This document shows, piece by piece, positions 20,161-29,443 of a DNA stretch of 64,000 nt; position 1 is the first letter of the stretch, and each line of letters begins with the position of its first letter. The stretch comes from Candidatus Poseidoniaceae archaeon. Its GTDB lineage: Archaea; Thermoplasmatota; Poseidoniia; Poseidoniales; Poseidoniaceae. The DNA lies in NCBI GenBank assembly GCA_938084675.1, contig CALKGM010000009.1, positions 42,347-106,346 of the forward strand, in the 5' to 3' direction. The notes beneath the pieces were generated by a model. That model did not search any database. It was given only the letters and a program-made list of their open reading frames with translations, and was not told where the DNA came from. Made by a program: the position numbers and the translations under genes.

Positions 20161-20235
20161 TACTCGCCAGTATGACGATGGCTTCATAAAGACGGTTTGT
20201 CATTCCCCAACGTCCTCCGGGACATGGGATGCACA

Positions 20236-20249
20236 CTCGCTTCGGCGAG
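20236..20249 (+). promoter_or_regulatory. CTCGC-TTCG-GCGAG hairpin with cUUCGg tetraloop just upstream of recombinase start
   Basis: Perfect 5-bp stem closing a UUCG tetraloop, 15 nt before ATG 20264. Confidence 0.5.
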
Positions 20250-20263
20250 AGGCGGTGACGCCA

Positions 20264-21358
20264 ATGAATGAACGTGAAACGCGAACGCCACAACCAAAGG
20301 CCATGAGGCCGAGCCAACAGCGGTTGGTTGAGGAAGATCTGAAGCTTCCAGCGCGGCTCACGCACCTTCGCCATCTCCCCTGGGCAGAATGTTACAAACG
20401 ACAGTTGCATGCCGAAAATAAATCAATAAATACGCAGAAGTCATACTTCTATGGGCTTCGTAGTCTCGTTGAAACAACCCTACATCGCGAACCGGTTCTG
20501 AGTGAGTCCGAATATGAAACCCTCAGTATTGAGTCTCTTGCACGACGAATGGAGCCAATGAATGGGAGAATAGATCTCTGGGCCCACTCGATTGCTGGGC
20601 TGCGCCCTACCACTTACAACGCAAGACTCGCTGCAGCACGGCACCTTCTTCGCTGGCTGGGACTTATTTGGCCTGAACATCTGCAGCGTGCGCGTACTGG
20701 AAAGCGACTCCCAAGAACATTAACGCGACGCGAACTTACTACCGTGTTAGAAACCGCTTCCTTGAGCGAAAACCCTGCAACTGCGTTTCTTGTGACAATG
20801 ATGTTGGACACAGGAATGCGAGTCAGTGAAGTCTGTGGCCTTAACCTCGATGACATTGATGTGGATGATGCTTCGGCCCTCATCCGAGGAGGGAAGGGGG
20901 ACAAAGACCGAATGGTATTGTTTACTGAACGAACCTTAGAACGGCTCCAATCATGGCTACCAATCCGAACCTCACTGGTTGACCAATCAGAGGATGCTTG
21001 TTTGGTCAATCGGCACGGACGACGATTACAGCCTCGTAGTGTTCAACGAATGATGGATGCATTAGGAGAACAATCGAATCTTCCGAAAGGAAAGTTGACC
21101 CCTCACGTACTCCGCCATAACTTTGCAACCGGTTTGCTTGAACGCGGTGCGGATTTAGTCACTATTCAGCGCCTCATGGGCCATGCAACCATCGCAACAA
21201 CTCGTGTTTACCTTGAAATCTCTGACCAAACACTGAGAGAAGTGTACCATCGTGCTCAAGCTCTACGAGAAAACATGGGTCAGCCTGAGAAGCCCGAGGA
21301 ACAAATGGTTGACACAACGCCGTCAACAAGTGCGAGTGGAATTGAAACCGAACTATGA
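20264..21358 (+). CDS. XerC/D (XerA)-like tyrosine recombinase
   Basis: MMLDTGMRVSEVCGLNLDDIDVDDASALIRGGKGDKDR...TPHVLRHNFATGLLERGADLVTIQRLMGHATIATTRVYLEIS: R...HxxR...H...Y catalytic set; N-terminal SAM-like core-binding domain. Confidence 0.9.
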   Translation: MNERETRTPQPKAMRPSQQRLVEEDLKLPARLTHLRHLPWAECYKRQLHAENKSINTQKSYFYGLRSLVETTLHREPVLSESEYETLSIESLARRMEPMNGRIDLWAHSIAGLRPTTYNARLAAARHLLRWLGLIWPEHLQRARTGKRLPRTLTRRELTTVLETASLSENPATAFLVTMMLDTGMRVSEVCGLNLDDIDVDDASALIRGGKGDKDRMVLFTERTLERLQSWLPIRTSLVDQSEDACLVNRHGRRLQPRSVQRMMDALGEQSNLPKGKLTPHVLRHNFATGLLERGADLVTIQRLMGHATIATTRVYLEISDQTLREVYHRAQALRENMGQPEKPEEQMVDTTPSTSASGIETEL

Positions 21359-21535
21359 GGTTGATTTTTTCCGCTTTGATATTTGTGAAGGACCTGTCCA
21401 AGAGCGCGTGGGCTGAATGGTTTGACCGTGGTGCCCAACAATAGGGCAAAACTTTCCTGAACGGCATCGTGAACAGTTTTCTTTCGAAGGCATTTCAACA
21501 GTCTTCCTCAAACGACCGTATTTCCTTCTTGGCAT
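21353..21535 (-). CDS. possible small basic Cys-containing protein
   Basis: 60 aa ORF MPRRKYGRLRKTVEMPSKENCSRCRSGKFCPIVGHHGQ... in an otherwise unexplained gap; competing overlapping ORFs, no homology evidence. Confidence 0.3.
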   Translation of the reverse strand: MPRRKYGRLRKTVEMPSKENCSRCRSGKFCPIVGHHGQTIQPTRSWTGPSQISKRKKSTS

Positions 21536-21578
21536 GGTTATCCTTCAACAATGAAGGTCTTCAAAGTTAGCGGTGATT

Positions 21579-22052
21579 TCATCGCTTTTTGAACCAAGGC
21601 ATGTCCTTTACAGATTTTGGAACCTTAATGGTTGGACCCTTGCGGTCGGATTCCTTTTTTGTTTTGAGAGAGGAAACCGCTTTTGTTTTCTCAACGACAT
21701 CTTCTGCGACATCTTGGGATTTCTTCATGACGTTTTGAGTACTTTTCTTCGCCTTAGCCGCTGCTGAAGATGCTTTTTTCTTGGCAGCAGAGGCCGCCTT
21801 TTTGGTAGTGCCCTTCACTGAATCCTTGACTTTTGATGCGGATTCTTTTGCTTTAGTCGCAGCCTTTGCAGCAGCAAGGGCTTTTTTGGCGACTGCAACT
21901 GAAAGCCCAGCCTTCTGGAGAGATTTAGGAGTTGATTGAGCCAATTTTGCTATTGAATCGATTTTGGCGGATGCAAGTTTTTTGGCAGTTGCTGCACCGA
22001 CACCAGGGAGCGAGGTCAAATCTTTGGGGGATGAAGATGCTTTGCGAGCCAT
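21579..22052 (-). CDS. helix-hairpin-helix protein with Lys/Ala-rich histone H1-like tail
   Basis: MARKASSSPKDLTSLPGVGAATAKKLASAKIDSIAKLAQ (HhH) then AKKALAAAKAATKAKESASKVKDSVKGTTKKAASAAKKKASSAAAKAKK. Confidence 0.8.
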   Translation of the reverse strand: MARKASSSPKDLTSLPGVGAATAKKLASAKIDSIAKLAQSTPKSLQKAGLSVAVAKKALAAAKAATKAKESASKVKDSVKGTTKKAASAAKKKASSAAAKAKKSTQNVMKKSQDVAEDVVEKTKAVSSLKTKKESDRKGPTIKVPKSVKDMPWFKKR

Positions 22053-22157
22053 TATACCACTGCTGTGCTCTTGATTGACGCCGGACTTCAACCTTCCCCC
22101 TGTTGTCATTGAACAATGAAGGGGTTTCTTCATGACAATGAACCTCTTGGTTGGAGC

Positions 22158-23048
22158 ATGGCAGAGTCAACCTTGGACCCAGCCAAGAGCGTAATTATCG
22201 CCCAGGTAAAGCAGGCAGATGCAAGTCATCGAATGGACCTCAGCAGTTCGCTCCTTCGCAGTAAACACTTCAACGCACCACACAAGGTGGTTTATCTCGG
22301 GAATATAGCGACGACATTGCTTGCGCAACTTCCCCATCCGGAAACTCCCGAAATGAAAGAAGGCCCTGGATTTAACGAACAGCGTTGGACTCTTGTCACC
22401 CAAAGTGGCGACATTACTGTACAGATTACCTCCCGAAGTTACTGGGCTTTTGGTTTGTTTAATTCCGGCTATCTCAACGTCATAACGCTCACCGGACCGA
22501 TACATGAACGTGCAAGAATTGTGTTTGATACCATGAGTGCACTTGGGCACAAACCTTGGGAGTTTTCGCATCCCAAGAGTGCTGAGAAATGGCTTTCTCG
22601 TTTGGAAGGAGCCCATTCAACGAAAGAAAATGAACGGAATTGGTTGGCCCACAGAAGCAGAGCAAAGGCAGATTTACAAGAGCAAATTGAACGTCTTAAA
22701 CAGCGTTGTGATGTAATTTTCGCTGAATTTGAAGACGAAGATTTGGATGGTCTCCGCAACCGGGTCGATCATGACCTCCACATGGCAAAAGAAGCCCTTC
22801 ATGATGAAAATGCACCGGGATTGGAACGCGCCCTTGCTCGTGTCGAAGCTGAATTGATTGCAATTGACCCCCGCTCTCCACCGATAGCAATTGATGCACC
22901 TGCGGAAATTTTAGCCTCCCCTGATGAAATTCTGGATGTGAAGGAGTCTACTAACACGGATGAAATGGGGCGCATTGTACCGGTTGAACCTACCGCTGAA
23001 GAGGTACCCTTTGTGGATTTGACCTCATCCCCGCATGAAGAAGAATGA
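22158..23048 (+). CDS. hypothetical protein with coiled-coil C-terminal half
   Basis: ORF start MAESTLDPAKSVIIAQVKQ at 22158; long charged helical region RSRAKADLQEQIERLKQRCDVIFAEFEDEDLDGL. Confidence 0.7.
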   Translation: MAESTLDPAKSVIIAQVKQADASHRMDLSSSLLRSKHFNAPHKVVYLGNIATTLLAQLPHPETPEMKEGPGFNEQRWTLVTQSGDITVQITSRSYWAFGLFNSGYLNVITLTGPIHERARIVFDTMSALGHKPWEFSHPKSAEKWLSRLEGAHSTKENERNWLAHRSRAKADLQEQIERLKQRCDVIFAEFEDEDLDGLRNRVDHDLHMAKEALHDENAPGLERALARVEAELIAIDPRSPPIAIDAPAEILASPDEILDVKESTNTDEMGRIVPVEPTAEEVPFVDLTSSPHEEE

Positions 23049-23104
23049 GTGAGATTGCCGCGTCGCGTTGATAAGGGGGAGGTTTCTCGCCACAAATGGT
23101 CGCC

Positions 23105-23302
23105 ATGGCAACGAAGAAGAAGAAGAACGACGGCAGCGGTATTCAACAAGCTGCTGGATTGATTCGTTATTTCGATGAAGAATCGGAAGACTCGTGGAAG
23201 ATTACCCCTGCTCAAGTCTATCTTGCCTGCATCGGCCTTGGTGGATTCTTTTACCTCGTTAACCAAGGCGTCGTCCAAGCCATTTGGGGCCTCTTTGCCT
23301 GA
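23105..23302 (+). CDS. preprotein translocase subunit Sec61beta
   Basis: MATKKKKNDGSGIQQAAGLIRYFDEESEDSWKITPAQVYLACIGLGGFFYLV: AGLIRYFDEE motif plus a single C-terminal TM. Confidence 0.85.
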   Translation: MATKKKKNDGSGIQQAAGLIRYFDEESEDSWKITPAQVYLACIGLGGFFYLVNQGVVQAIWGLFA

Positions 23303-23307
23303 CGCCC

Positions 23308-23664
23308 TCAAAGCGACTGAATCATAACAACGCGCTGTTCTAACTCAGCCATGCGTTTTGCAACTTCTAGCGCAACGTGTAGATTTTCTGTTACGCCAAG
23401 AGTTTGCTCCCCATGCTCATTAGCAACAACCAAGCGATGAGTTAGTTGGTTCAACGTAGTTTGATCAATTCGTTCAAAAATCCAGTGTTCGTTTTCAATT
23501 CGAACCAATGCGGGAACTTCAACCAATGGGCCCATGCCCTTGCCAGTCCGTTGTGCACGAGTGGTCAGCGATTGCAAATCGCGTATGGGCCTCCATACTC
23601 GGTGTCGCAATGGCATTCTCACTTTTTTGTTGGTTTCTACTCCTGATCTAAAGGCTCGTGCCAT
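23308..23664 (-). CDS. hypothetical protein
   Basis: ORF 23308..23718, likely start MARAFRSGVETNKKVR at 23664; no recognised family. Confidence 0.55.
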   Translation of the reverse strand: MARAFRSGVETNKKVRMPLRHRVWRPIRDLQSLTTRAQRTGKGMGPLVEVPALVRIENEHWIFERIDQTTLNQLTHRLVVANEHGEQTLGVTENLHVALEVAKRMAELEQRVVMIQSL

Positions 23665-23771
23665 GAGGGTCCCATCCCTAAAGTCCGAAGACTTGGATTG
23701 AATCGCTTCTTGTTGCACTAATAAGAAGCGCGATGGATGGTAAGGCCCGCGAGCGGTTTTCTACACGGATA

Positions 23772-25106
23772 TTATAGCGTCCAGCGCTTCATTCCAAGTG
23801 TCACAAAGAGCGCATTAGCGATGAGAATCGCCCCAAATAGAAGGACCATCGCCACATAGGTAGAAGCAAAAATAGACCCTAGGGCAGCGGTTATTCCAAG
23901 AAAGATGCTCCACCCTAGCAGGGGTTTCCGGAACAATTCAAAGGGATGTTCTTCTAAAATCCAAGGTAAATTTAGCGTCAGGACACCTGCGGCGAAAACC
24001 AAAGGAATCAGCAGCCAAAATGAGACAGAAAACAAGGTGCCGACGGGGACGGTAAGGTACAGCGTAAAACGAAGCCACCATAACTCAGGCCTGTGGGCAG
24101 AATCGTAGCCCATAGTAGGGAGTAGCATGCTCAGTGCACCTGCTAAAGAAACAAAGGATGTCAGTCGTATACTGACCAACACTATTTGGGTACCCGTACC
24201 AAACAAGGCTACTTGGCTAACCGATCCAATGGTAATGAGAAAGGTCAGCATCACGACGCCTCCATACCCCCAGGTCATTGAAACACTCTGTCCGTCCCCC
24301 TGACCCAACCCCGATTCCATCCAGGCAGCAGGTGCGTGAACACAACAAATGAGAAGACTGTAAATAAGAATCATCAACGCAACAGTCTGATTTGAATTGT
24401 GGAGTGGTCGAGCCCACCATGCTTCACTCAGGACATCGGTTTGTCCCATTGCATAACATGCAATGGGGAGAAGAATGAGAAGTTTGAGAACGGCTCTTTG
24501 GAAGAGAAGAGAAGTTGAATCATTCGTCGTTAACAGAGAAGTTGAGGCTATGATTTCTCCCGACATAATAAGCAGAAGAGTAAAGCAAACAATGGATGCT
24601 AGAGTCCACCATGATGCTAATGATACGGTCGGAGAACTTGGCAGTGATGAGGGTTCAAAATATCTTGAATCAGGAAATAACAGAACAACACAAATCAAAA
24701 TCCACCACCCACTGTGACGCATTAGCCCTTGTTGAACCGCTTGGCGATGTTCACTCCCAACGGTTCGCAAGCTGGGCAATTTTGGGCTCAAGAGAGAGAA
24801 TAACATGAGGGATAAAAGGGCTCCCTCTATCGCTCCCTGGCCCGTAAATATCAACTTCAATTGCTCCATTCTCGTTGAGGAGGGGGTCAAAATTGTTGCC
24901 ACTTCAAGGTGGCTGGAATCCAATGAAAGAATCGCATTTGCTCTGTAAAAGAGCAGTCCAACAACCATAGCGGGTGGGCTCCACTTGTAGATGAGTCCCA
25001 ATACGCCCTTTTCTTCACACCAAGGCAGAAGGCCAGGCGCAAAACACCAGAGCATACAACCCCCGAATAAGAGAGGCAGGTACCATGGCGCCACATCTCC
25101 GAGCAT
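23772..25106 (-). CDS. polytopic membrane protein, unknown function
   Basis: About 444 aa with about 11-12 hydrophobic segments; start MLGDVAPWYLPLLFGG at 25106 is more plausible than ORF start 25241. Confidence 0.7.
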   Translation of the reverse strand: MLGDVAPWYLPLLFGGCMLWCFAPGLLPWCEEKGVLGLIYKWSPPAMVVGLLFYRANAILSLDSSHLEVATILTPSSTRMEQLKLIFTGQGAIEGALLSLMLFSLLSPKLPSLRTVGSEHRQAVQQGLMRHSGWWILICVVLLFPDSRYFEPSSLPSSPTVSLASWWTLASIVCFTLLLIMSGEIIASTSLLTTNDSTSLLFQRAVLKLLILLPIACYAMGQTDVLSEAWWARPLHNSNQTVALMILIYSLLICCVHAPAAWMESGLGQGDGQSVSMTWGYGGVVMLTFLITIGSVSQVALFGTGTQIVLVSIRLTSFVSLAGALSMLLPTMGYDSAHRPELWWLRFTLYLTVPVGTLFSVSFWLLIPLVFAAGVLTLNLPWILEEHPFELFRKPLLGWSIFLGITAALGSIFASTYVAMVLLFGAILIANALFVTLGMKRWTL

Positions 25107-25171
25107 GTGCTCCAACGGAAGCCGGCACTCTTTGTACGTGGCGGAAGGCCCAAAGAGAAGAGGCCGGAGGG

Positions 25172-26953
25172 ATGAGCGTGCGTGGACCGACCGACAACGA
25201 GGAAGAGAGGCGGGTTCAAGCTGCAACCTGTGCCTTGACATCCATGGTCAGACATTTGGGGGTTGACCCTAAGCCGTGGATGGCGTCTGCCCTTTCCCCA
25301 CTTCCAGAGACCCTTCGCATCTCCCTCCACCGATCTGACCGTGAATGGACACTTGAACAAATAAAGCAACTTGGCGGCAAGCCTCTTTCTTGGATGCCTA
25401 ATGAATCAGGTTGGGTCATGCCGTTTGCCCGGGGAAGGGCTCCCGAGGGTATTGCACAACGGATGATGGCTCTATTGCATGAAACTGGCCGCATCACCCG
25501 ACAAGAAGCCGCAAGTATGCTTCCTGTCCAACTGCTCGACTTGACACAAGAAACTCTCGCCTTGGACCTCTGCGCAGCACCAGGCTCCAAAGCAACGCAG
25601 ATGGCTGAAGCCCTCCATCCGAATGGAGTCGTTGTTGCCAACGAGCCAGTATCTGGCCGACTCAACATGCTCGTCAGTAATCGGAGCCGATTGAGTTTGG
25701 CCAACATGGTCATCACACAACACGACGGGCGCCACCTCGGACGAATTCCCCCTCCTGGATTTGATGCGGTAGTTGCAGATGTCCCGTGTACTGGAACTGC
25801 TACGACCCGAAAGAATCGTGATGTTTGGTGGAACTGGACACCAAAAGAAGGCCGTCGAATGTTCAAGATGCAACTGGAAATAGCCATGCGTGGGGCAGCT
25901 TTGCTCTCGCCGGGCGGACATTTAGTCTACTCAACATGCAGTATCGACCCGATTGAAAACGAAGCGGTTGTTGCTGAAATCCTTCGAAGGTGCCCCTACT
26001 TAGAATTGGTACCCATAGATGACGAACGCCTTCCCGGCCTAACCCTCCATCCTGGCTTGAGCGAATGGCCTTGTTTCGACGAGAATGGCCAACCAACTGA
26101 AGTTGGAGAAGCCCGTAAGTCTCTACCGTTCCTTGACATCGCACACCTCTGCCCCGATGAACGAATTGAACAACTCGAGGGGACAGAAGTTGCATTTGAA
26201 CAGCATTTGAAACAAGTGTTGCCTGGTTGCAGAAGGTTGTGGCACATGGATAACGACACTGGTGGGTTCTTTCTCGCTGTGTTGCGCCATCGACCAGAAG
26301 CATCACCTGAGGGCATTGCTCAAACATTCCGTTCAAGAAGGCAATTGCGCAACGATGCAGGCTGGGTACCAAAGGTCCGAAACGCACCCCCTCACGACAG
26401 AAACACTGTTGTTAGGGCGGACGAGGATGTTCAAAATGAGGTCTTTTCGGTCTACGGGATGGATGATTCCCCCTACTCAGTATGGCAGCGCGGTAAACGG
26501 ATGAATATCGCTCCACCGATGGTAGCAGAACGGCTCTATGACCGAGAATGCCCTAACAACAAAGGTGAACTTTGGCCAAAGGGTACGTTCCACCCCCTAC
26601 GGGCCGTTCATGTCGGAATGCCGGCGTTTACCTTGAAGAAGAACTCTTGGCGTACCCGTCAAGAAGCACTCTATCTTCTCAGCGATGTCATCACGAAGAA
26701 TACAATGGATGTTGACCTAGAAACCTTTAGTCGTCTCCTACAGGGGTGGGCGCCATTGGTCGCAGAGTTTGAAGAGGAACTGGGTTGTCATGAACTCCCC
26801 AAGGGCGCCTTTTTGCTTACAACTGAACTCGGCCCGAGGGCGGAAATGATTTCTGTATGGGCCGGGGCTCGGGTAACACTCATGGTTGACCTTTCGGAAC
26901 AAAACCTTCTTCGCAGAAAACTTGACCTTCCGTGGCGAGATGAGGAGGAATAA
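25172..26953 (+). CDS. NOL1/NOP2/Sun (NSUN)-family RNA m5C methyltransferase
   Basis: LALDLCAAPGSKATQMAEAL, DAVVADVPCTGTATTRKNRDVWWNW, GHLVYSTCSIDPIENEAVVAEIL (motifs I, IV PCTG, VI TC). Confidence 0.9.
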   Translation: MSVRGPTDNEEERRVQAATCALTSMVRHLGVDPKPWMASALSPLPETLRISLHRSDREWTLEQIKQLGGKPLSWMPNESGWVMPFARGRAPEGIAQRMMALLHETGRITRQEAASMLPVQLLDLTQETLALDLCAAPGSKATQMAEALHPNGVVVANEPVSGRLNMLVSNRSRLSLANMVITQHDGRHLGRIPPPGFDAVVADVPCTGTATTRKNRDVWWNWTPKEGRRMFKMQLEIAMRGAALLSPGGHLVYSTCSIDPIENEAVVAEILRRCPYLELVPIDDERLPGLTLHPGLSEWPCFDENGQPTEVGEARKSLPFLDIAHLCPDERIEQLEGTEVAFEQHLKQVLPGCRRLWHMDNDTGGFFLAVLRHRPEASPEGIAQTFRSRRQLRNDAGWVPKVRNAPPHDRNTVVRADEDVQNEVFSVYGMDDSPYSVWQRGKRMNIAPPMVAERLYDRECPNNKGELWPKGTFHPLRAVHVGMPAFTLKKNSWRTRQEALYLLSDVITKNTMDVDLETFSRLLQGWAPLVAEFEEELGCHELPKGAFLLTTELGPRAEMISVWAGARVTLMVDLSEQNLLRRKLDLPWRDEEE

Positions 26954-26956
26954 ATC

Positions 26957-28129
26957 ATGAACAAGAAAACCTCTGTAATTGTTGCAGTCGTTCTCATTTG
27001 TCTTTTTTCGCCGCTAGGGTGGGCCGAAACGCCGCTTGTGGTCCATGCATCTTCGCCAATGAGCACAACGCAATACAGGGTGTTAGAAGAGGTATTTGTG
27101 CCGGAAGATTCGCCAGACTATACTCCAAGCCAGGATGAAGATACGGTTCGATGGGTCTGGTGGTCTTGGAGTGAATCCACGGGTTCTGATTGGCCCGATG
27201 ACGACGCAGCATACCGTGCAGAACAACTTGGTTTAAACCTCTCAACGGTTGATGAGCCACTGGTGTTCAGCCATCCTGTTGATTCTGAAGAGCATGTATC
27301 CCTAACAGGCGATGTTGAAATCATGGCCGGGGAGATTGGTTATTGGTTCGTTCAGTTCCATCTGGAAATTACTCCTTTGGTCAATCTTTCCAACGATACG
27401 CTCCTTTACATCGTTCTAACCGAGGATGTCAGTGAAGACCATCACGGGCGACGGGGCGTTGATATCGTTCATGAAATGCGACCCGAGGTTGGATTCTCTC
27501 TTCAGGCAAACAACGTAACAGAAACGACATTTTCTCTTTCTTCCGACCACTTGGCTGCTGCTGGAGTTGACCTTCGCCAAATCTCAACAGGATGGCGTTA
27601 CAGCCTCATGATGTTCAACGAAACAGATGACACTGATGCCCCTATGCGCATACTTTCCCTCACTTCTGGGCCGCTACCTTCTCCGTATCAACACACAACC
27701 GCTGGAGGGCAATGGGCGCCGATCATTTTGATGGCTGTCGCCTTTGTTATTTGCAGTGCAGTCGTAGCAAATTCAAGAAAGCGTGAAGAGGGAATTCCTC
27801 GGATCAAAGCAGTTTGGTCTGCATCATCACCAACGACACTCATGGTCAAACTCAAAGCGGGAACATTGGCCTTTCGCACACAGGATTGGACCGTTGAAGC
27901 CCCATGGAAGTTCAAAGGGCGACCGCCTAAACCATCGCTTCAACCTACGGAAGAAAAGGAATTTTCCATTCAATTTTCTCAACACCATGAAGAAGATTGT
28001 CGATTTGAAGTTGGTTTAGAAGTTGATGAAATGGGGTCGTGGAGGCAACATGTGTGGCTTCCGCCCTCTTCTGTTACAACTGAAGGCAAGGGAAGTCTTG
28101 AAGATAGCAGCGCGGCTGCTCTTGATTGA
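26957..28129 (+). CDS. secreted/membrane-anchored protein, unknown
   Basis: Signal peptide MNKKTSVIVAVVLICLFSPLGWAE; TM APIILMAVAFVICSAVVAN; cytosolic C-terminal domain. Confidence 0.75.
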   Translation: MNKKTSVIVAVVLICLFSPLGWAETPLVVHASSPMSTTQYRVLEEVFVPEDSPDYTPSQDEDTVRWVWWSWSESTGSDWPDDDAAYRAEQLGLNLSTVDEPLVFSHPVDSEEHVSLTGDVEIMAGEIGYWFVQFHLEITPLVNLSNDTLLYIVLTEDVSEDHHGRRGVDIVHEMRPEVGFSLQANNVTETTFSLSSDHLAAAGVDLRQISTGWRYSLMMFNETDDTDAPMRILSLTSGPLPSPYQHTTAGGQWAPIILMAVAFVICSAVVANSRKREEGIPRIKAVWSASSPTTLMVKLKAGTLAFRTQDWTVEAPWKFKGRPPKPSLQPTEEKEFSIQFSQHHEEDCRFEVGLEVDEMGSWRQHVWLPPSSVTTEGKGSLEDSSAAALD

Positions 28130-28608
28130 TGACCATGAATTTGGATGAGACCGACCTAAGTTTACTCTCCCTACTCAACACCGACGCCCGACAAAGTCAA
28201 CGGCAACTTGCGCGCAAACTTGGCGTAGCTCAAGGAACCGTTACAAATCGCATCAAACGCTTGGAAGACGAGGGAATTATTTCAGGTTACTCAGCAGTCC
28301 TCAACCCGGAAAAAATTGGTTGGACCATGACCATAATGGCTGGTCTTCGAATCGACAAGGGGCGCATGATTGATGTTCAACAGAGAATCGCTGCTGACCC
28401 GCGTGTTTTTGCTGTTTACGACGTCACCGGCGACTGGGATTCGATGGTTCTTGCAAGAGTCAAAGACCGAGAAGACTTAGACAATCTAACAAAGACGGTA
28501 TTCACGCTTGACGGCGTTGCCCGTTCCTTCACACATGTTGTCCTCAATACCGTCAAAGAAGACCCTCTGCCTCAGCCTGCTCAGTCAAGTGAATCCTCAT
28601 CTAACTGA
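28126..28608 (+). CDS. Lrp/AsnC family transcriptional regulator
   Basis: LDETDLSLLSLLNTDARQSQRQLARKLGVAQGTVTNRIKRLEDEGIISGYSAVLNPEKIG plus RAM domain; ATGA overlap with upstream gene. Confidence 0.93.
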   Translation: MMTMNLDETDLSLLSLLNTDARQSQRQLARKLGVAQGTVTNRIKRLEDEGIISGYSAVLNPEKIGWTMTIMAGLRIDKGRMIDVQQRIAADPRVFAVYDVTGDWDSMVLARVKDREDLDNLTKTVFTLDGVARSFTHVVLNTVKEDPLPQPAQSSESSSN

Positions 28609-29075
28609 TCGATGATAGGCCTCAGTACATCTGTTAACCCAGAAATTCCCTCAACGGTTTTTGTCTCCGGTTTTAAGCAACGAAGGAGCGTTCTATGCAG
28701 CGATTCATCAAAGGATACATCCAGCGATTCAAGATTGCGACGACATGTATTTTGAAGCCGCCCACCCGTACGGTCCCAATCCATCAACACGATGAGCGTC
28801 GGACCGTTATCGTCAACATGCCTCCTTCCGTATGTATCAACCAAATACACCAGCACATCGTCCACGCTCCAACCGCGGTTGAGAAGTTCTATCGGACCGG
28901 TGAACCCGAGACGAACCAATGTCCTGCGGTCACGAAGTCCTTCCACCAGAACTGCACAATTGTGAGTGCGGTTACGCTGGCGCGCCTCTGCGAGGGCACG
29001 AGCAGCATCCCACCAACGTTGTTCGGCATTTGCAGAACCCCTGCGAAGACCGTGAAAGGAGTCGTCGTTCATCAA
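28581..29075 (-). CDS. TOPRIM-domain protein
   Basis: NCAVLVEGLRDRRTLVRLGFTGPIELLNRG...PTLIVLMDWDRTGGRLQ: VEG..D and DWDRTGG (DxD) TOPRIM motifs. Confidence 0.8.
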   Translation of the reverse strand: MMNDDSFHGLRRGSANAEQRWWDAARALAEARQRNRTHNCAVLVEGLRDRRTLVRLGFTGPIELLNRGWSVDDVLVYLVDTYGRRHVDDNGPTLIVLMDWDRTGGRLQNTCRRNLESLDVSFDESLHRTLLRCLKPETKTVEGISGLTDVLRPIIDQLDEDSLD

Positions 29076-29392
29076 GCGCCCTCCAAAACCTCGTTCAATC
29101 GTAACAAAAGGTCAGCAAGAGCAAGCGATTCAAGGCGCAAGCGTTTCTTCCGGGAACGATGACCTGTTACTACCGTCACATCCGATGTGCTTAGATGAAA
29201 CTGCTGAGCAATGACATGGACAACTGCGCGGTTCGCTTGTCCCTGCTTTGCCTCTGCCTTAACCGCAATGACCAATCTTGACCGCCATTCATTGAAGCCG
29301 GTGACTCCCTGCTTTGATGAGCCGGGTTGAATTTCGACCTCCATCAAAAGAGCCCCGTCGAGGGTCTGAATCAGACATGTCCCGACGTCCAT
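29072..29392 (-). CDS. DUF167/YggU family protein
   Basis: MEVEIQPGSSKQGVTGFNEWRSRLVIAVKAEAKQGQANRAVVHVIAQQFHLSTSDVTVVTGHRSRKKRLRL. Confidence 0.88.
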   Translation of the reverse strand: MDVGTCLIQTLDGALLMEVEIQPGSSKQGVTGFNEWRSRLVIAVKAEAKQGQANRAVVHVIAQQFHLSTSDVTVVTGHRSRKKRLRLESLALADLLLRLNEVLEGA

Positions 29393-29429
29393 ATTTGCTC
29401 ACTTTCAGGCCGGCTTTTTATTGTCTCCG

Positions 29430-29443
29430 GGCCCCGTGGGGCC
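29430..29443. repeat. GGCCCC-GT-GGGGCC inverted repeat in divergent intergenic region
   Basis: Read directly, between the DUF167 and cox2 genes. Confidence 0.6.

Noticed and set aside
20264-21358. Tyrosine recombinase as marker of an integrated element
   Set aside because: No tRNA target, no phage/plasmid genes and no flanking direct repeats were seen; neighbours are housekeeping-like. A chromosomal XerA role is more likely.
22167-22616. 149-aa minus ORF antisense to the 22158 gene
   Set aside because: The plus-strand frame is longer, has better composition and fits the gene order; the antisense product looks non-coding.
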